Positions 20,068 through 28,575 of a stretch of 64,000 nucleotides of DNA are shown here, one piece after another. Every line of letters begins with the position of its first letter. Position 1 is the first letter of the stretch. This DNA is from Nocardia suismassiliense (GTDB lineage Bacteria > Actinomycetota > Actinomycetes > Mycobacteriales > Mycobacteriaceae): assembly GCF_900269665.1 (NCBI RefSeq), contig NZ_LT985361.1, positions 3,887,982 to 3,951,981 of the forward strand. Direction: 5' to 3'. Below the pieces are notes generated by a model that saw only the letters and a program-made list of their open reading frames with translations, had not been told where the DNA came from and made no database searches. A program made the position numbers and the translations under genes.

Positions 20068-20484
20068 ATGGTCAATCGCAGACTTCCCGTGCTCGCGCTT
20101 TTCGCGTTGTCCGCCGCCGCAGTGGTGCTCCCGTCGAACACCGCCGCCGCCGTCCCCGGCCTCGACGCACCGGTGATCGAAGAGACCTTCTCGGTACCGG
20201 GCACCGTCTCGGCCAAGTTCCGCAACCCGAATACCGAAGGGGTGTGCTGGATTTTCAACAACAAGACCGGCGAGATCTTCGGCGGCAACAACCCCACCTC
20301 CTTCGCCATCCCGGACGGCAAAATGGTCCAGACCTCGCTGGGCAACCTCCCGGCGGGCGAAGAAATCCACGTGCGCGGCGCCTGCGCCTACGAGCGCCCC
20401 ATCGGCAGCCACGACAACGTGACCGTCACCGATGTCATCGTCGTCAAGGTCGTCGACAAGCCGAGCACCGGCAGTTTCGGCTGA
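20068..20484 (+). CDS. Small secreted hypothetical protein
   Basis: 138 residues from ATG 20068. The signal peptide is VNRRLPVLALFALSAAAVVL with cleavage near AAA-V. The mature domain is beta-rich with two cysteines (GVCWIF and GACAYE) and a central GGNNPTSFAIPDGKMV. No family recognised. No good ribosome site is visible, so a leaderless transcript or a start at 20032 remains possible. It converges with the MarR gene, 33 bp apart. Confidence 0.7.
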   Translation: MVNRRLPVLALFALSAAAVVLPSNTAAAVPGLDAPVIEETFSVPGTVSAKFRNPNTEGVCWIFNNKTGEIFGGNNPTSFAIPDGKMVQTSLGNLPAGEEIHVRGACAYERPIGSHDNVTVTDVIVVKVVDKPSTGSFG

Positions 20485-20517
20485 ATCGCCCGAACCCGCG
20501 GACGACACGACTCGACG

Positions 20518-20979
20518 TCATTGCCCTTTCGCGACCGCGCGCTCGATCGCGATCAGTGCGGCGAGCTGTTGTGGCGTCAGTCGCGCGGTGAAACGGTCGC
20601 GCACCGAGGAGTTGTACGTGGGTGCTGCTGTTTCGACGGTTTCCCGGCCCGACGTGGTGAGTAAAACGTCGTCTCCGCGCCCGTCCCGCTCACAGGGTTC
20701 GCGCGTGATCAGCCCTCGCTGTTCCATGCGCCCGAGCTGTCGGGACAACCGGCTGTGTGCCCAGCTCAGATGCGCCGCCAGCCCCCGCACCCGGATGCAC
20801 GCGTCCGGACTCTCCAGTTCGGTCAGCGCGGCGAGAACGTCGTAGTCCGGCATCGACAGTCCGCACTCTCGTTCGAGATCTCGGGCGATCTCGGCGTCGA
20901 CGCGTTCGTGGAGCCGTCGATAGGCGAGCCAGGCCGCGCGAGCTTGGCCCTCGGTCCTCGAATCCGGATCCCGGTGCAT
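20518..20979 (-). CDS. MarR family transcriptional regulator
   Basis: 153 residues from ATG 20979; in-frame TTG 20997 and GTG 20985 are alternatives. The winged HTH spans residues about 35-110: MPDYDVLAALTE, LAAHLSWAHSRLSRQLGRME and the wing EPCERDGRGDDVLLT. Its promoter region contains two palindromes centred 33 bp apart, the first only 25 bp from the ATG. This points to autorepression together with control of the divergent hydrolase-EamA operon. Confidence 0.92.
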   Translation of the reverse strand: MHRDPDSRTEGQARAAWLAYRRLHERVDAEIARDLERECGLSMPDYDVLAALTELESPDACIRVRGLAAHLSWAHSRLSRQLGRMEQRGLITREPCERDGRGDDVLLTTSGRETVETAAPTYNSSVRDRFTARLTPQQLAALIAIERAVAKGQ

Positions 20980-21003
20980 ATCCACGAGTTTAACCAATCT
21001 TGT

Positions 21004-21013
21004 TTACATGTAA
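21004..21013. promoter_or_regulatory. MarR operator O1 (TTACATGTAA)
   Basis: Perfect 10-bp palindrome close to the MarR start. It shares its core with O2 at 21034, with centres 33 bp apart, about three helical turns, so dimers would bind on the same face of the DNA. Confidence 0.8.
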
Positions 21014-21033
21014 CAGAGACCTCGCTATGGTGA

Positions 21034-21049
21034 TCGTTACATGTAACGA
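21034..21049. promoter_or_regulatory. MarR operator O2 (16-bp palindrome)
   Basis: TCGTTACATGTAACGA is a perfect palindrome 16 bp upstream of the hydrolase start codon, where bound repressor would block transcription of the hydrolase and exporter. Confidence 0.82.
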
Positions 21050-21064
21050 ACTTGGGATGAGGTT

Positions 21065-21928
21065 ATGGGTACCAACGAGCACACCATCGCGGTGAACGGC
21101 GTCGACCTGTGCGTGCAGGGTTTCGGAAATCCGGCCGATCCGGCCGTGCTGCTGCTGCACGGCGCCGGGGAATCGATGCTGGCGTGGGATGTCGAATTCG
21201 TCCAGCGGTTCGCGGCGGACAGACGCTACGTCGTCCGATACGACAGCCGTGACGCGGGCCGGTCGACCACCTACCCCGTCGGCGCTCCGACATATGGGCT
21301 GCGCGATTTGGTTGCGGATGCGGCCGGGCTGATTACCGTCCTCGGGCTGGGCAAGGCACATCTGGTCGGCATGTCGCAGGGGTCGGCCGTCGCTCAACTA
21401 CTGGCGCTGGACCATCCCGAACTGGTCGCCTCGCTGGCCGTCGCCTCCGGCACGCCGGGTGGGCCGGGCCACGTGCAGTCCGACTTGCCGGGGATGACAC
21501 CGGAGCTGGCGGCATACTTCGATGCCGAAGCCCCGACCCCGGACTGGCACGACCGGAACGCCGTGGTGGAGTACCTGGCCGAGTCGATGCGTCCGTTTGC
21601 CGCCGCCACCCGGCCGTTCGACCTCGAGACGCAGCGGGAGCAGGCTCGGCGAGTCGTGGACCGTGCGAACAATATCGGCGCGCAACTGACCAACCCGTAC
21701 CTGCTCGACCCGGGCGCGCCCTGGCGGAATCGGCTGGGGCAGATAGCAGTGCCGGCCCTGGTGCTGCACGGCACCGAAGATCCGCTCTTCCCGATCGGAC
21801 ACGGCCAGGCGCTGGCCGCCGAAATCACCGGCTCGCGCTTCGTAGCACTGGAACAGACCGGTCACGAGGTCTTCCCGCCGCACACCTGGGATGTGGTCGT
21901 TCCCGAACTGCTGGCCCACACCGCCTGA
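21065..21928 (+). CDS. Alpha/beta hydrolase (RdmC/DnrP-like esterase)
   Basis: 287 residues. Oxyanion motif LLLHGAGESMLAW, conserved YDSRDAGRST, nucleophile Ser104 in LVGMSQGSAVAQ, acid Asp in HGTEDPLFP, and His in EQTGHEVFPP. The DSRDxGRS pattern is typical of the aclacinomycin methylesterase/hydrolase group, but the substrate cannot be predicted. It diverges from the MarR gene and is followed 32 bp later by a drug/metabolite exporter. The set looks like inducible detoxification: hydrolyse, then export. Confidence 0.92.
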   Translation: MGTNEHTIAVNGVDLCVQGFGNPADPAVLLLHGAGESMLAWDVEFVQRFAADRRYVVRYDSRDAGRSTTYPVGAPTYGLRDLVADAAGLITVLGLGKAHLVGMSQGSAVAQLLALDHPELVASLAVASGTPGGPGHVQSDLPGMTPELAAYFDAEAPTPDWHDRNAVVEYLAESMRPFAAATRPFDLETQREQARRVVDRANNIGAQLTNPYLLDPGAPWRNRLGQIAVPALVLHGTEDPLFPIGHGQALAAEITGSRFVALEQTGHEVFPPHTWDVVVPELLAHTA

Positions 21929-21960
21929 CCTCCGAGAATGCAGAGAAGGACAGCTGTTTC

Positions 21961-22800
21961 ATGATCGCGATCGCGCTAGCCCTCGGGGCAGCGTTCGGCT
22001 GGGGTACCTCGGACTTCCTCGGGGGATTGAAAAGCCGTACTCTGCCGCTACTTTCAGTGCTGCTCATCTCGCAGTCCACCGCGCTGGTGCTGGTGACGGT
22101 CTTCACGCTCGTCCGCGGTGGCGGCCTGCCCGAACCCGCCTCGCTCGGTTATGCCGCGCTGGCGGGTCTCGCCGAAACCGCCGCGGTTGCCGCGCTGTAT
22201 CGCGGGTTGGCGGTCGGCAGCATCAGCATTGTCGCGGCGGTTGCCTCGACCGCGCCGGGGGTGCCGTTGCTGGGCGGGTTGCTGTTCGGCGAGGTGCCGG
22301 GAGCACTTCAATTGGCCGGTCTCGCAGTGGCTCTCGTCGGTTTGGTGGTTGCGTCGTATCAGTCCGAGCAGGGCGGCAAGGCTGGTCAGCTGCTGCCGAG
22401 CATCGGCTTCGGCCTGCTCGCCGCGGTCGGCTTCGGGACGTTCTTCCTGGCCATGGACACCGCGAGCACGGGTGATATCGGCTGGGCACTGCTGACCGCG
22501 CGGCTCACCGCCGTCGGACTGATCGGCGCTGTCATTCTCGTAGGGCGGCAGCGAGTCTCGGTGCCGCCCAAGGACATCCCCTCGATAGCACTCATCGGTG
22601 TGCTGATCGTCACCGCCGACGCCCTCTACGCGACCGCCTCGACCCTCGGCATGGTCGGCATCGTCGCCGTACTAGGAGCCTTGCACACCCTCGTCACCAT
22701 CGCGCTGGCTCGAATCTTCTTGAACGAGAGGCTCGGTCGCCCGCAACAGGTGGGTGTCGGGGCGGCGCTGGTCGGCGTGCTCGCAATCGCGACAGGTTGA
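21961..22800 (+). CDS. EamA/DMT superfamily transporter
   Basis: 279 residues, almost entirely hydrophobic, with about ten membrane helices in two repeats typical of EamA (start MIAIALALGAAFGWGTSDFL, end VGAALVGVLAIATG). These proteins export amino acids, nucleosides or small organic compounds. AAGGA lies about 10 nt before the ATG. It is the second gene of the MarR-controlled operon with the hydrolase at 21065. Confidence 0.92.
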   Translation: MIAIALALGAAFGWGTSDFLGGLKSRTLPLLSVLLISQSTALVLVTVFTLVRGGGLPEPASLGYAALAGLAETAAVAALYRGLAVGSISIVAAVASTAPGVPLLGGLLFGEVPGALQLAGLAVALVGLVVASYQSEQGGKAGQLLPSIGFGLLAAVGFGTFFLAMDTASTGDIGWALLTARLTAVGLIGAVILVGRQRVSVPPKDIPSIALIGVLIVTADALYATASTLGMVGIVAVLGALHTLVTIALARIFLNERLGRPQQVGVGAALVGVLAIATG

Positions 22801-23006
22801 CGCGCACGCGGGCACGCAGGTCACCCGCAGCTCATCAGCCCGCGATGTTCAGCGTGCGTGAACGAAGAGACGTAGCTGGGTACGTGCCGGTTGGTCCAAG
22901 GTACCTGGGGTCCGGTTGAGACGGCTACTCGTCTGGGATAGGCGCGGATCTGTCAAGACCGACTGATATCGCTGCAGGATCATGAGCCGTCCAGCAACAC
23001 TTGGGT

Positions 23007-23303
23007 ATGGAGCTCTTGGTGTTGGTGGTCCCTGTCGGCCTGGTCGGCTTGGGATTCCTCGCGATCTCCATCAGCGTCCTCAAGGAGGACCGCGCTAGAA
23101 ACCGTTGGCATAAGGAGCATTCCGCGGGGCAGCAAAAGGAGCAAAGCGAAGGTTCGGCACAGGAGCAGCGGTTTTTCGACGAGCTCCAAAGGAAGTACCC
23201 GAACCTTCCCCCGCCACGGCGACGGCGCTCACGCCCGCCGAGCCTGTACGGGGCTGCCGATGTCCCGTATCTGATCATCCGGCAGATCAGGAACCGCTGG
23301 TAA
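23007..23303 (+). CDS. Small single-span membrane protein, unknown
   Basis: 98 residues from ATG 23007 (TTG 23001 also possible). One N-terminal membrane helix (ELLVLVVPVGLVGLGFLAIS) is followed by a charged Gln/Glu/Lys-rich stretch and a proline/arginine segment (LPPPRRRRSRPP). Third-position GC supports coding. No family recognised and no obvious operon partner. It converges on the DNA-repair gene, 19 bp away. Confidence 0.55.
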   Translation: MELLVLVVPVGLVGLGFLAISISVLKEDRARNRWHKEHSAGQQKEQSEGSAQEQRFFDELQRKYPNLPPPRRRRSRPPSLYGAADVPYLIIRQIRNRW

Positions 23304-23322
23304 GCCCCTTACCGGCTGCAAA

Positions 23323-24411
23323 TCACAGAAGCCGGTCGGTGATCAGGACCTCGGTCGCGCCGAGGACGCGTCCGTTGGCCTGGACCTCGATGCGGTGCGG
23401 GCCGGGGTGAATGGTGCGGATCGAGACGCATTCGAACCGGTGCCGGCGTGCGAAGCGGACGGCCTGGCCTGCGGGGAGGTCCCGGGCGGTCAGCTTGAAC
23501 ACCTTGCCCGCTTTGGGGCCGCGAACCCCTTGGTAGTGGACTACGTAGTCGATCGCCGCTCTCGTCGCGTCGGTGGCGTGCAGCGTGAAAGTGACTGTGG
23601 TCGCCTCCCCGATGGAGATGGTGGCGGGCGAGCAGGTGAGGTCGGTGATCTCGATCGCAGCATGGTGATCGAACCCGAGAACCGCGAGCGCCTCCGGGTG
23701 TCCTCGCTTGACGAGTGTCCGCAGGCCGTGGCGGACGACGAAATCGCCCTGTGTGCTGCCGTGGGACCATCGCCGGGCGGTGTCGAGGACGAGGTCGGGG
23801 TGGTCCTTGCTGATGTCGTTGAGGTGGTTCGCCACGGAACGGCGTACGTAGCGGGACTCGTCGTTGGCGAGGGGTTCCAGGAGCGCCAGCGTGGGAGCGG
23901 GGTCGGCGACGAACCGGGAGAGCTGTGACGCCCAGGGCAGCCGCGGGCGCGTGCCCTCCGAGACGAGCCGCCGAACGTGTTCGTCCGGGTCGGTGGTCCA
24001 TGCCCTGAGTTGGTCCATCGTGATCTCGTAGTGGGCTTCGAGGAACGGGCGGATAGCGAACTCGGCGGTGTAGCGGGAAGTGAGCGCCGCCAGCAGTGGC
24101 AGCGCGACGTCGGGCCGGTCCAGCATCGCCGAGGCGACGTAGGCGTTGACGGGCATCGAAGCCCACCCCGTGAGCCCGCCGCTGTCGAGGGCACCACGGA
24201 TCACCCGGTCGGCTTCCTCGGGCGACGTCGGCATCGTCGCCGCGAGGGCACGGGCGATCCAGTCGACACGGGCCTTCAGCTCCAGGTCACCGAGACCGGT
24301 GCCCGCGAGCTGCTCGAACGCCGTCCGGTCGAACGAGGCCGAGGCACCCGCGAGGTCACCTGCGAGACGCCTGATGAGCTCCGGCGACAGTTCATCTTTG
24401 AAATCGGCCAT
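23323..24411 (-). CDS. AlkC-like DNA alkylation repair protein
   Basis: 362 residues of HEAT-like helical repeats. The repeat with the family signature ESRYVRRSVANHLNDISKDH is present, and a beta-rich Ig-like C-terminal domain (from about 265: AIEITDLTCSPATISIGEAT) is characteristic of the AlkC2-type subgroup. The family removes alkylated bases (such as 3-methyladenine) as monofunctional glycosylases. Single gene; no adaptive-response partner beside it. Confidence 0.88.
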   Translation of the reverse strand: MADFKDELSPELIRRLAGDLAGASASFDRTAFEQLAGTGLGDLELKARVDWIARALAATMPTSPEEADRVIRGALDSGGLTGWASMPVNAYVASAMLDRPDVALPLLAALTSRYTAEFAIRPFLEAHYEITMDQLRAWTTDPDEHVRRLVSEGTRPRLPWASQLSRFVADPAPTLALLEPLANDESRYVRRSVANHLNDISKDHPDLVLDTARRWSHGSTQGDFVVRHGLRTLVKRGHPEALAVLGFDHHAAIEITDLTCSPATISIGEATTVTFTLHATDATRAAIDYVVHYQGVRGPKAGKVFKLTARDLPAGQAVRFARRHRFECVSIRTIHPGPHRIEVQANGRVLGATEVLITDRLL

Positions 24412-24594
24412 CTCAACGCCCGCCCACGGTCACGTCGAGGACCGCTCGCCCCGTACAGCTCTCGGCCGGCGCCAGGAGGGCCTCGATGCGCTCCCGATGT
24501 TCGTTCGGGAACGGTGTGAATCTCGACCTGGACATCATGATTGCGAGTCTGCCACCGACCACCGACACACCGCCGGTACCTCAGGAGCTCTGAA

Positions 24595-25029
24595 ATGATG
24601 TCACCCGTCTCGCGTACCTTGCCGGGCATGAACGATACCGATGCATCAGATCTGGAGGCCGAGGTCGTCGCCGCGAACCAGTTGCTGGCGACGTGGTTCG
24701 GAACCGACGCAGACCCGGAGATCCTCGATCGCGTCGCCGCGACCCAGGCCGAGACGTTCTCGATGCTCAGCATCGACGGCGTCCCGGTCAGCAAAGCCGA
24801 GCTGCTGGCCGAACTGGGGCGGAGACGCAATACCCAACCCGGCCTCGAGATCGAGATCTCCGACTTCGCGGTGCTGCTCGCCGAGGGCGACATCAGGGTG
24901 ATCCGCTGCCGGGAGCGTCATCTGCTCGACGGCAAGCGCAGCGATCGCTGGACCACCGCAGTACTGACCACCCAGCCGACGACACCCCGATTCCGCTGGC
25001 AGGCACTACACGAGTCCGCGGCCGGCTGA
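24595..25029 (+). CDS. SnoaL/DUF4440-like protein
   Basis: 144 residues with the alpha+beta barrel pattern of the NTF2/SnoaL fold: N-terminal helix AANQLLATWFGTDADPEILD, then FSMLSIDGVPVSKAELLAEL, strands around IEISDFAVLLAEGDIRVI and ending RWTTAVL...FRWQALHESA. ATG 24595 is preferred because AGGAG sits 7 nt upstream; ATG 24628 is an alternative. Function unknown; these proteins act as small-molecule isomerases, hydratases or stress proteins. Confidence 0.75.
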   Translation: MMSPVSRTLPGMNDTDASDLEAEVVAANQLLATWFGTDADPEILDRVAATQAETFSMLSIDGVPVSKAELLAELGRRRNTQPGLEIEISDFAVLLAEGDIRVIRCRERHLLDGKRSDRWTTAVLTTQPTTPRFRWQALHESAAG

Positions 25030-25097
25030 ACCAACCCTGCCGAGCACGGCCACCAGCGACCCAAGCGAGGACTGAACGCGCCAACATGCCGTTCGGA

Positions 25098-26432
25098 TCA
25101 GCGGGAGTGGCGTAGGTCATCGGTACAGCGGCCGATGTCGATGAGCTGGAAAACCCGCTGCAGGGCGGTTCGACCGGCGGCGATCTGTTCGGTGGCCCTG
25201 TGCTGCAGCGGGTTACGCAGGTTCGGTGCTGCTGTCCATTGTTCCTGGACGGCGCGGGCCAACTGCTGCTCGAGCTCTGGAGCGTCGAGGTGGACGATGC
25301 GCAGGCCGGTGCCGAACATGTCGGCCAGGCCGTGGAATTTGTCGTCGTAATATTGCGACGAGGAGAGGCCGATCGCCGGAATGCCTTGGGACAGAGCGAA
25401 TACCGCTAGGTGGTAGGTGCTGGTTACGAGGATGCGGCACCGGGCGAGCTGACGGGCGACGTCGTGCGGTGTGCCGCTGCGGCCGACGGCGCGACGGGTG
25501 TGTGGGGCGCCTACGAGCAGGGGCTGGGTGGCGCGGCGGTCTTCGGAGTCGTATTCGGAGATGATCAGCGGTGCCAGTGGCGCATCGAATTGCCTGGCGC
25601 ACGTGCGCAATACCATACCGAGGACGGCTTGGGTCTGCGCGCTGATCTTCGAGTAGTCCGCTACCCGGAGGCTCAGCCCGATATCGGTGCCGATATCGGG
25701 GCGGCGCAGCTGGTGACCGAATTCGACTGCGTCGTCACCGGTTACCAGGATTCGTTCGGGGGATACGCCGAGGTCGGCGAGTAGTCCTGGTCCGCGCCTG
25801 CCTTCACGCAGTGCGATGACATCGACATCCGGTAGCACGGCGGCGGCTCGTTCCAGGAGCCGGGGGTTCCGCATGGGGCCGATGCCCTGGCCGATCATCG
25901 CGGTCGGAATACCCAGCGCGACAGCGTGTTCCAGCAAGGTGAGGGTGCGATGCGCCTGATGCAGGTCGATGTCGGTCAGATACCCGCCGCCCTGGGCGAT
26001 CACCAGGCTCGCCGCCGCGACGGCCGCAGGCACCTGCGGTCGATCGAAGTCCGCCGCCGGTATGTCGTCGTGGGTGGGGACAGCCTGCTGCGCTGCGGCA
26101 CGAAGCCGACGCAGTCGCTCTTTCGGCGGATCCGTGAGTGCCCGCCACCGCAGCGCCGCCGCCCCGGCGGCCCACGCGCCTCGGGTGGACTCGCCGCGTC
26201 CCCACTGCCCGCCCGATTCGGCACAGATCGGCTCCGCATCGGGCAGCAGCGCCCGCAACACCCGGGGGTGGTCGGTCAGCATCCCGATGCGCGCGTCCGG
26301 CCAGTGTTCCCGCAACCGCCGCACGGTCACCGCCATCATCGCGATGTCGCCCCGATTGCGCAGCGCGTACTCGCCGTTCTCGATCAGCACTCGAATCTGG
26401 TCGGTGCCGCATACTGTGCCGAAATCACTCAC
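25098..26432 (-). CDS. Polysaccharide pyruvyl transferase family protein
   Basis: 444 residues. The fold signatures are an N-terminal NGEYALRNRGDIAMMAVTVR, the glycine-rich VIAQGGGYLTD, GIPTAMIGQGIGP and the late STYHLAVFALSQGIPAIGL, matching the CsaB/WcaK family. It transfers pyruvate from phosphoenolpyruvate to a sugar, giving acidic pyruvate ketals on surface glycans. It starts with GTG and lies 76 bp downstream of the priming transferase on the same strand, so the two probably form one transcript. Confidence 0.9.
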   Translation of the reverse strand: MSDFGTVCGTDQIRVLIENGEYALRNRGDIAMMAVTVRRLREHWPDARIGMLTDHPRVLRALLPDAEPICAESGGQWGRGESTRGAWAAGAAALRWRALTDPPKERLRRLRAAAQQAVPTHDDIPAADFDRPQVPAAVAAASLVIAQGGGYLTDIDLHQAHRTLTLLEHAVALGIPTAMIGQGIGPMRNPRLLERAAAVLPDVDVIALREGRRGPGLLADLGVSPERILVTGDDAVEFGHQLRRPDIGTDIGLSLRVADYSKISAQTQAVLGMVLRTCARQFDAPLAPLIISEYDSEDRRATQPLLVGAPHTRRAVGRSGTPHDVARQLARCRILVTSTYHLAVFALSQGIPAIGLSSSQYYDDKFHGLADMFGTGLRIVHLDAPELEQQLARAVQEQWTAAPNLRNPLQHRATEQIAAGRTALQRVFQLIDIGRCTDDLRHSR

Positions 26433-26508
26433 GCCGGCAATGCCTTCCGCAGGTCCGGCGGATCGCCGGAGAATTCGATGGACACCCGAACGACGGCCGC
26501 GTCACAGC

Positions 26509-27990
26509 TCAGTAGGCCCCGTGGCCGCTCGTGACGGTGGTGATCGTCCTGGCCAGGATCATCAGGTCCAGCCGCATGGACCAGTTGTCGACATAGAAGA
26601 GGTCCAACCGCATCGCCTTCTCCGGTGGCAGGTCCGACCTGCCGCTGACCTGCCACAGTCCGGTGATGCCTGGTTTGACGAGGAGCCGCCGTCGCATCAC
26701 CGCGTCGTAGGTGTCGACCTCACGTTGCACTTGGGGACGCGGGCCTACCACGCTCATCTCGCGGCGCAGCACATTGAAGAACTGGGGGAGCTCGTCGAGG
26801 CTGTACTTGCGCAGGACTCGGCCGAGCGGCGTGATGCGCGGATCGTTCTGCAGCTTGAAGAAGACCGGATTGCCGCCTGCCTCCTCGATCAGCACGCCCA
26901 CGTGTTTGTCCGCGTCGGCGTACATGCTCCGGAACTTGATCATCCGGAAGGGCGTGCCGTGCAGGCCGATTCGTTCGGCGCGATAGAACACCGGGCCCGG
27001 GCTGGTGAGTTTGATCAGCAGCGCGATGGCGAGCAGGGTCGGCGCGGTGGCCAGGATCGCGAGTAGCGCGAAGCCCAGATCGAAGGTGGTCTTGCCGAGC
27101 GACCGTGTTCGTGGATGCCTGGGCTTGCCGATGTGCAACATCGTCATGTCGGACACGGACCGCCTGGTCAGCCGGTGTTCGGCGACGTCGACGAGGCCGG
27201 GAGCCACGATGAGTTCGACGCCGAGCGCTTCGAGGTCCCAGGCGAGCCGGCGGAAGTCGTCGGGTTCGCCCACGTCGCCTGCCGTCACTACGACGGCGTC
27301 GGCGCGGGTGCGGTTCACCGCTTCGGTCACCGATCGCAGATCGCCGACTCTCGGCACTCGCCGCCCCGCGGCATCGATGTCGCGCTCAGCGGCGCCGGCC
27401 GGGGTGCATACGCCGATGACCCGGTAACTCGCGGTCGGATCGTCGGCGAAGGCCGACGTGATCGCCTGTGCTGCCGAACGATTCCCGACAACGAGTACCG
27501 AAGCAGGGTGTCGGGCACCGAGTCGGTAGTACGTGGCGAACTTGCGGCACAGCGCGCGCGTGCCGAGCAGGCCGACCAGGCCGAGTGGCAGGGCGACTAC
27601 GAAATACTCGCGGGTGGCATCGAGCCGGAGCGCGAACGATACGATCGCGATGACCGCGAACAGGTACAGGGTCGCCGTCAGCACCCGGCGGTATTCCTCT
27701 GTGCCATAACCTATTACGCGCGGTGAGCGGGTATCGGACACCTGGAGGGCGGTCACCCACCCGAGACCGAGACCGACGGACATCGTGACGTGCAGCAGCT
27801 CGCCTGGCAAGGAATCGGCGACCGATTGCTCGAACAGCGGAACCAGATGTGCCACAAGGACAGCCACACAGACAACCGCGAGATCAGTCGCGCGCAGCAG
27901 CCGGATGTACTCGGCGCGCCTGCGCCGACCTCGCTGAACGGCCGGCGGCAGTCCGAAGACAACGCCTGGCCGGTGCATATCCAATCGCAT
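26509..27990 (-). CDS. Polyprenyl-phosphate sugar-1-phosphate transferase (priming glycosyltransferase)
   Basis: About 493 residues. Four N-terminal membrane helices and a CoA-binding-like domain (residues about 160-280) precede the catalytic bacterial sugar transferase module: helix, FRMIKFRSMYADA, KYSLDELPQFFNVLR, SVVGPRPQ and KPGITGLWQVSGRSDL. It loads the first sugar phosphate onto undecaprenyl phosphate to start repeat-unit synthesis at the membrane. ATG 27990 lies 10 nt from AGGA; GTG 27996 is only 4 nt away. The long leader holds two hairpins that may regulate it. Confidence 0.93.
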   Translation of the reverse strand: MRLDMHRPGVVFGLPPAVQRGRRRRAEYIRLLRATDLAVVCVAVLVAHLVPLFEQSVADSLPGELLHVTMSVGLGLGWVTALQVSDTRSPRVIGYGTEEYRRVLTATLYLFAVIAIVSFALRLDATREYFVVALPLGLVGLLGTRALCRKFATYYRLGARHPASVLVVGNRSAAQAITSAFADDPTASYRVIGVCTPAGAAERDIDAAGRRVPRVGDLRSVTEAVNRTRADAVVVTAGDVGEPDDFRRLAWDLEALGVELIVAPGLVDVAEHRLTRRSVSDMTMLHIGKPRHPRTRSLGKTTFDLGFALLAILATAPTLLAIALLIKLTSPGPVFYRAERIGLHGTPFRMIKFRSMYADADKHVGVLIEEAGGNPVFFKLQNDPRITPLGRVLRKYSLDELPQFFNVLRREMSVVGPRPQVQREVDTYDAVMRRRLLVKPGITGLWQVSGRSDLPPEKAMRLDLFYVDNWSMRLDLMILARTITTVTSGHGAY

Positions 27991-28014
27991 AGACACACGT
28001 TCCTATTGCATCGA

Positions 28015-28051
28015 CGAGCGTGGCGATATCGGTTGTGGAAACCGACGCTCG
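28015..28051 (-). promoter_or_regulatory. Leader hairpin next to the priming transferase start
   Basis: Outer arms CGAGCGT/ACGCTCG (7 bp) and inner arms CGGTT/AACCG (5 bp) with an 8-nt one-sided bulge. It lies about 24 nt upstream of the ATG in the minus-strand leader, so it could affect ribosome access or act with the terminator-like hairpin just upstream. Confidence 0.5.
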
Positions 28052-28078
28052 CAGAGGCAGATAATCCCGACCGTGGAC

Positions 28079-28108
28079 AAAAAGATTTCCCGGCTACGGC
28101 CGGGAAAT
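28079..28108 (-). terminator. Intrinsic-terminator-like hairpin in the leader of the priming transferase
   Basis: Read on the minus strand, a perfect 10-bp stem (ATTTCCCGGC/GCCGGGAAAT, 4-nt loop) is followed by C and five T residues, the classical terminator layout, rare in high-GC actinobacteria. It lies 89 nt upstream of the ATG with no gene upstream on that strand to terminate. That placement suggests attenuation of the sugar-transferase transcript. On the + strand the same stem has a UACG loop closed by C-G. Confidence 0.65.
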
Positions 28109-28575
28109 AGCGCCTGAACTAAAGCGCGAAAGCGAGTGTTGCAGATGGATCCAGGAATGAAAACCAGCGCGCTCGGACTGAGACCCCCATCACATTTCGA
28201 GCTAGTAGCTATAACTTTGCCGTCATTACTATGATCGGCAGCTATGTCGACTATTGGCGTTGCGGTCCTGGAACTTACAGAGGTGTAGTTCGAGTGCGTG
28301 CAAGCGGTGAATGATGAACGAATACGGGCGGAAACCTGTTCGAGGAACGCTGGTGGCAGTGTGGAAACCGGCCCACGGTCACTGTAAAGCGGGCACTGGC
28401 GGGCGCAAGTTGCCATGGGTATGCTGTCGCGCAATATGGAGGAATGAAGGTATTGCCCGTCCGCCTGGATTCGTGTGAGCATGGCCTGTAACGGTCGGTC
28501 GATTCATAACGACGTAGGAGAGAATGTTCCAGCTTCAGTAGATTAACTTTTCGGTCGATCCGAGTGGGAGCTCGC

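Larger units (their letters stand above)
27997..28575. other. Divergent control region of the polysaccharide locus
   Basis: A gap of about 580 bp, lower in GC than its surroundings, between the minus-strand priming transferase and the + strand biosynthetic run. It contains two hairpins in the minus-strand leader (28015-28051 and 28079-28108) and, at its end, GGGAG before the methyltransferase start. I see no convincing gene in it. Promoters for both arms must lie here. Confidence 0.6.
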
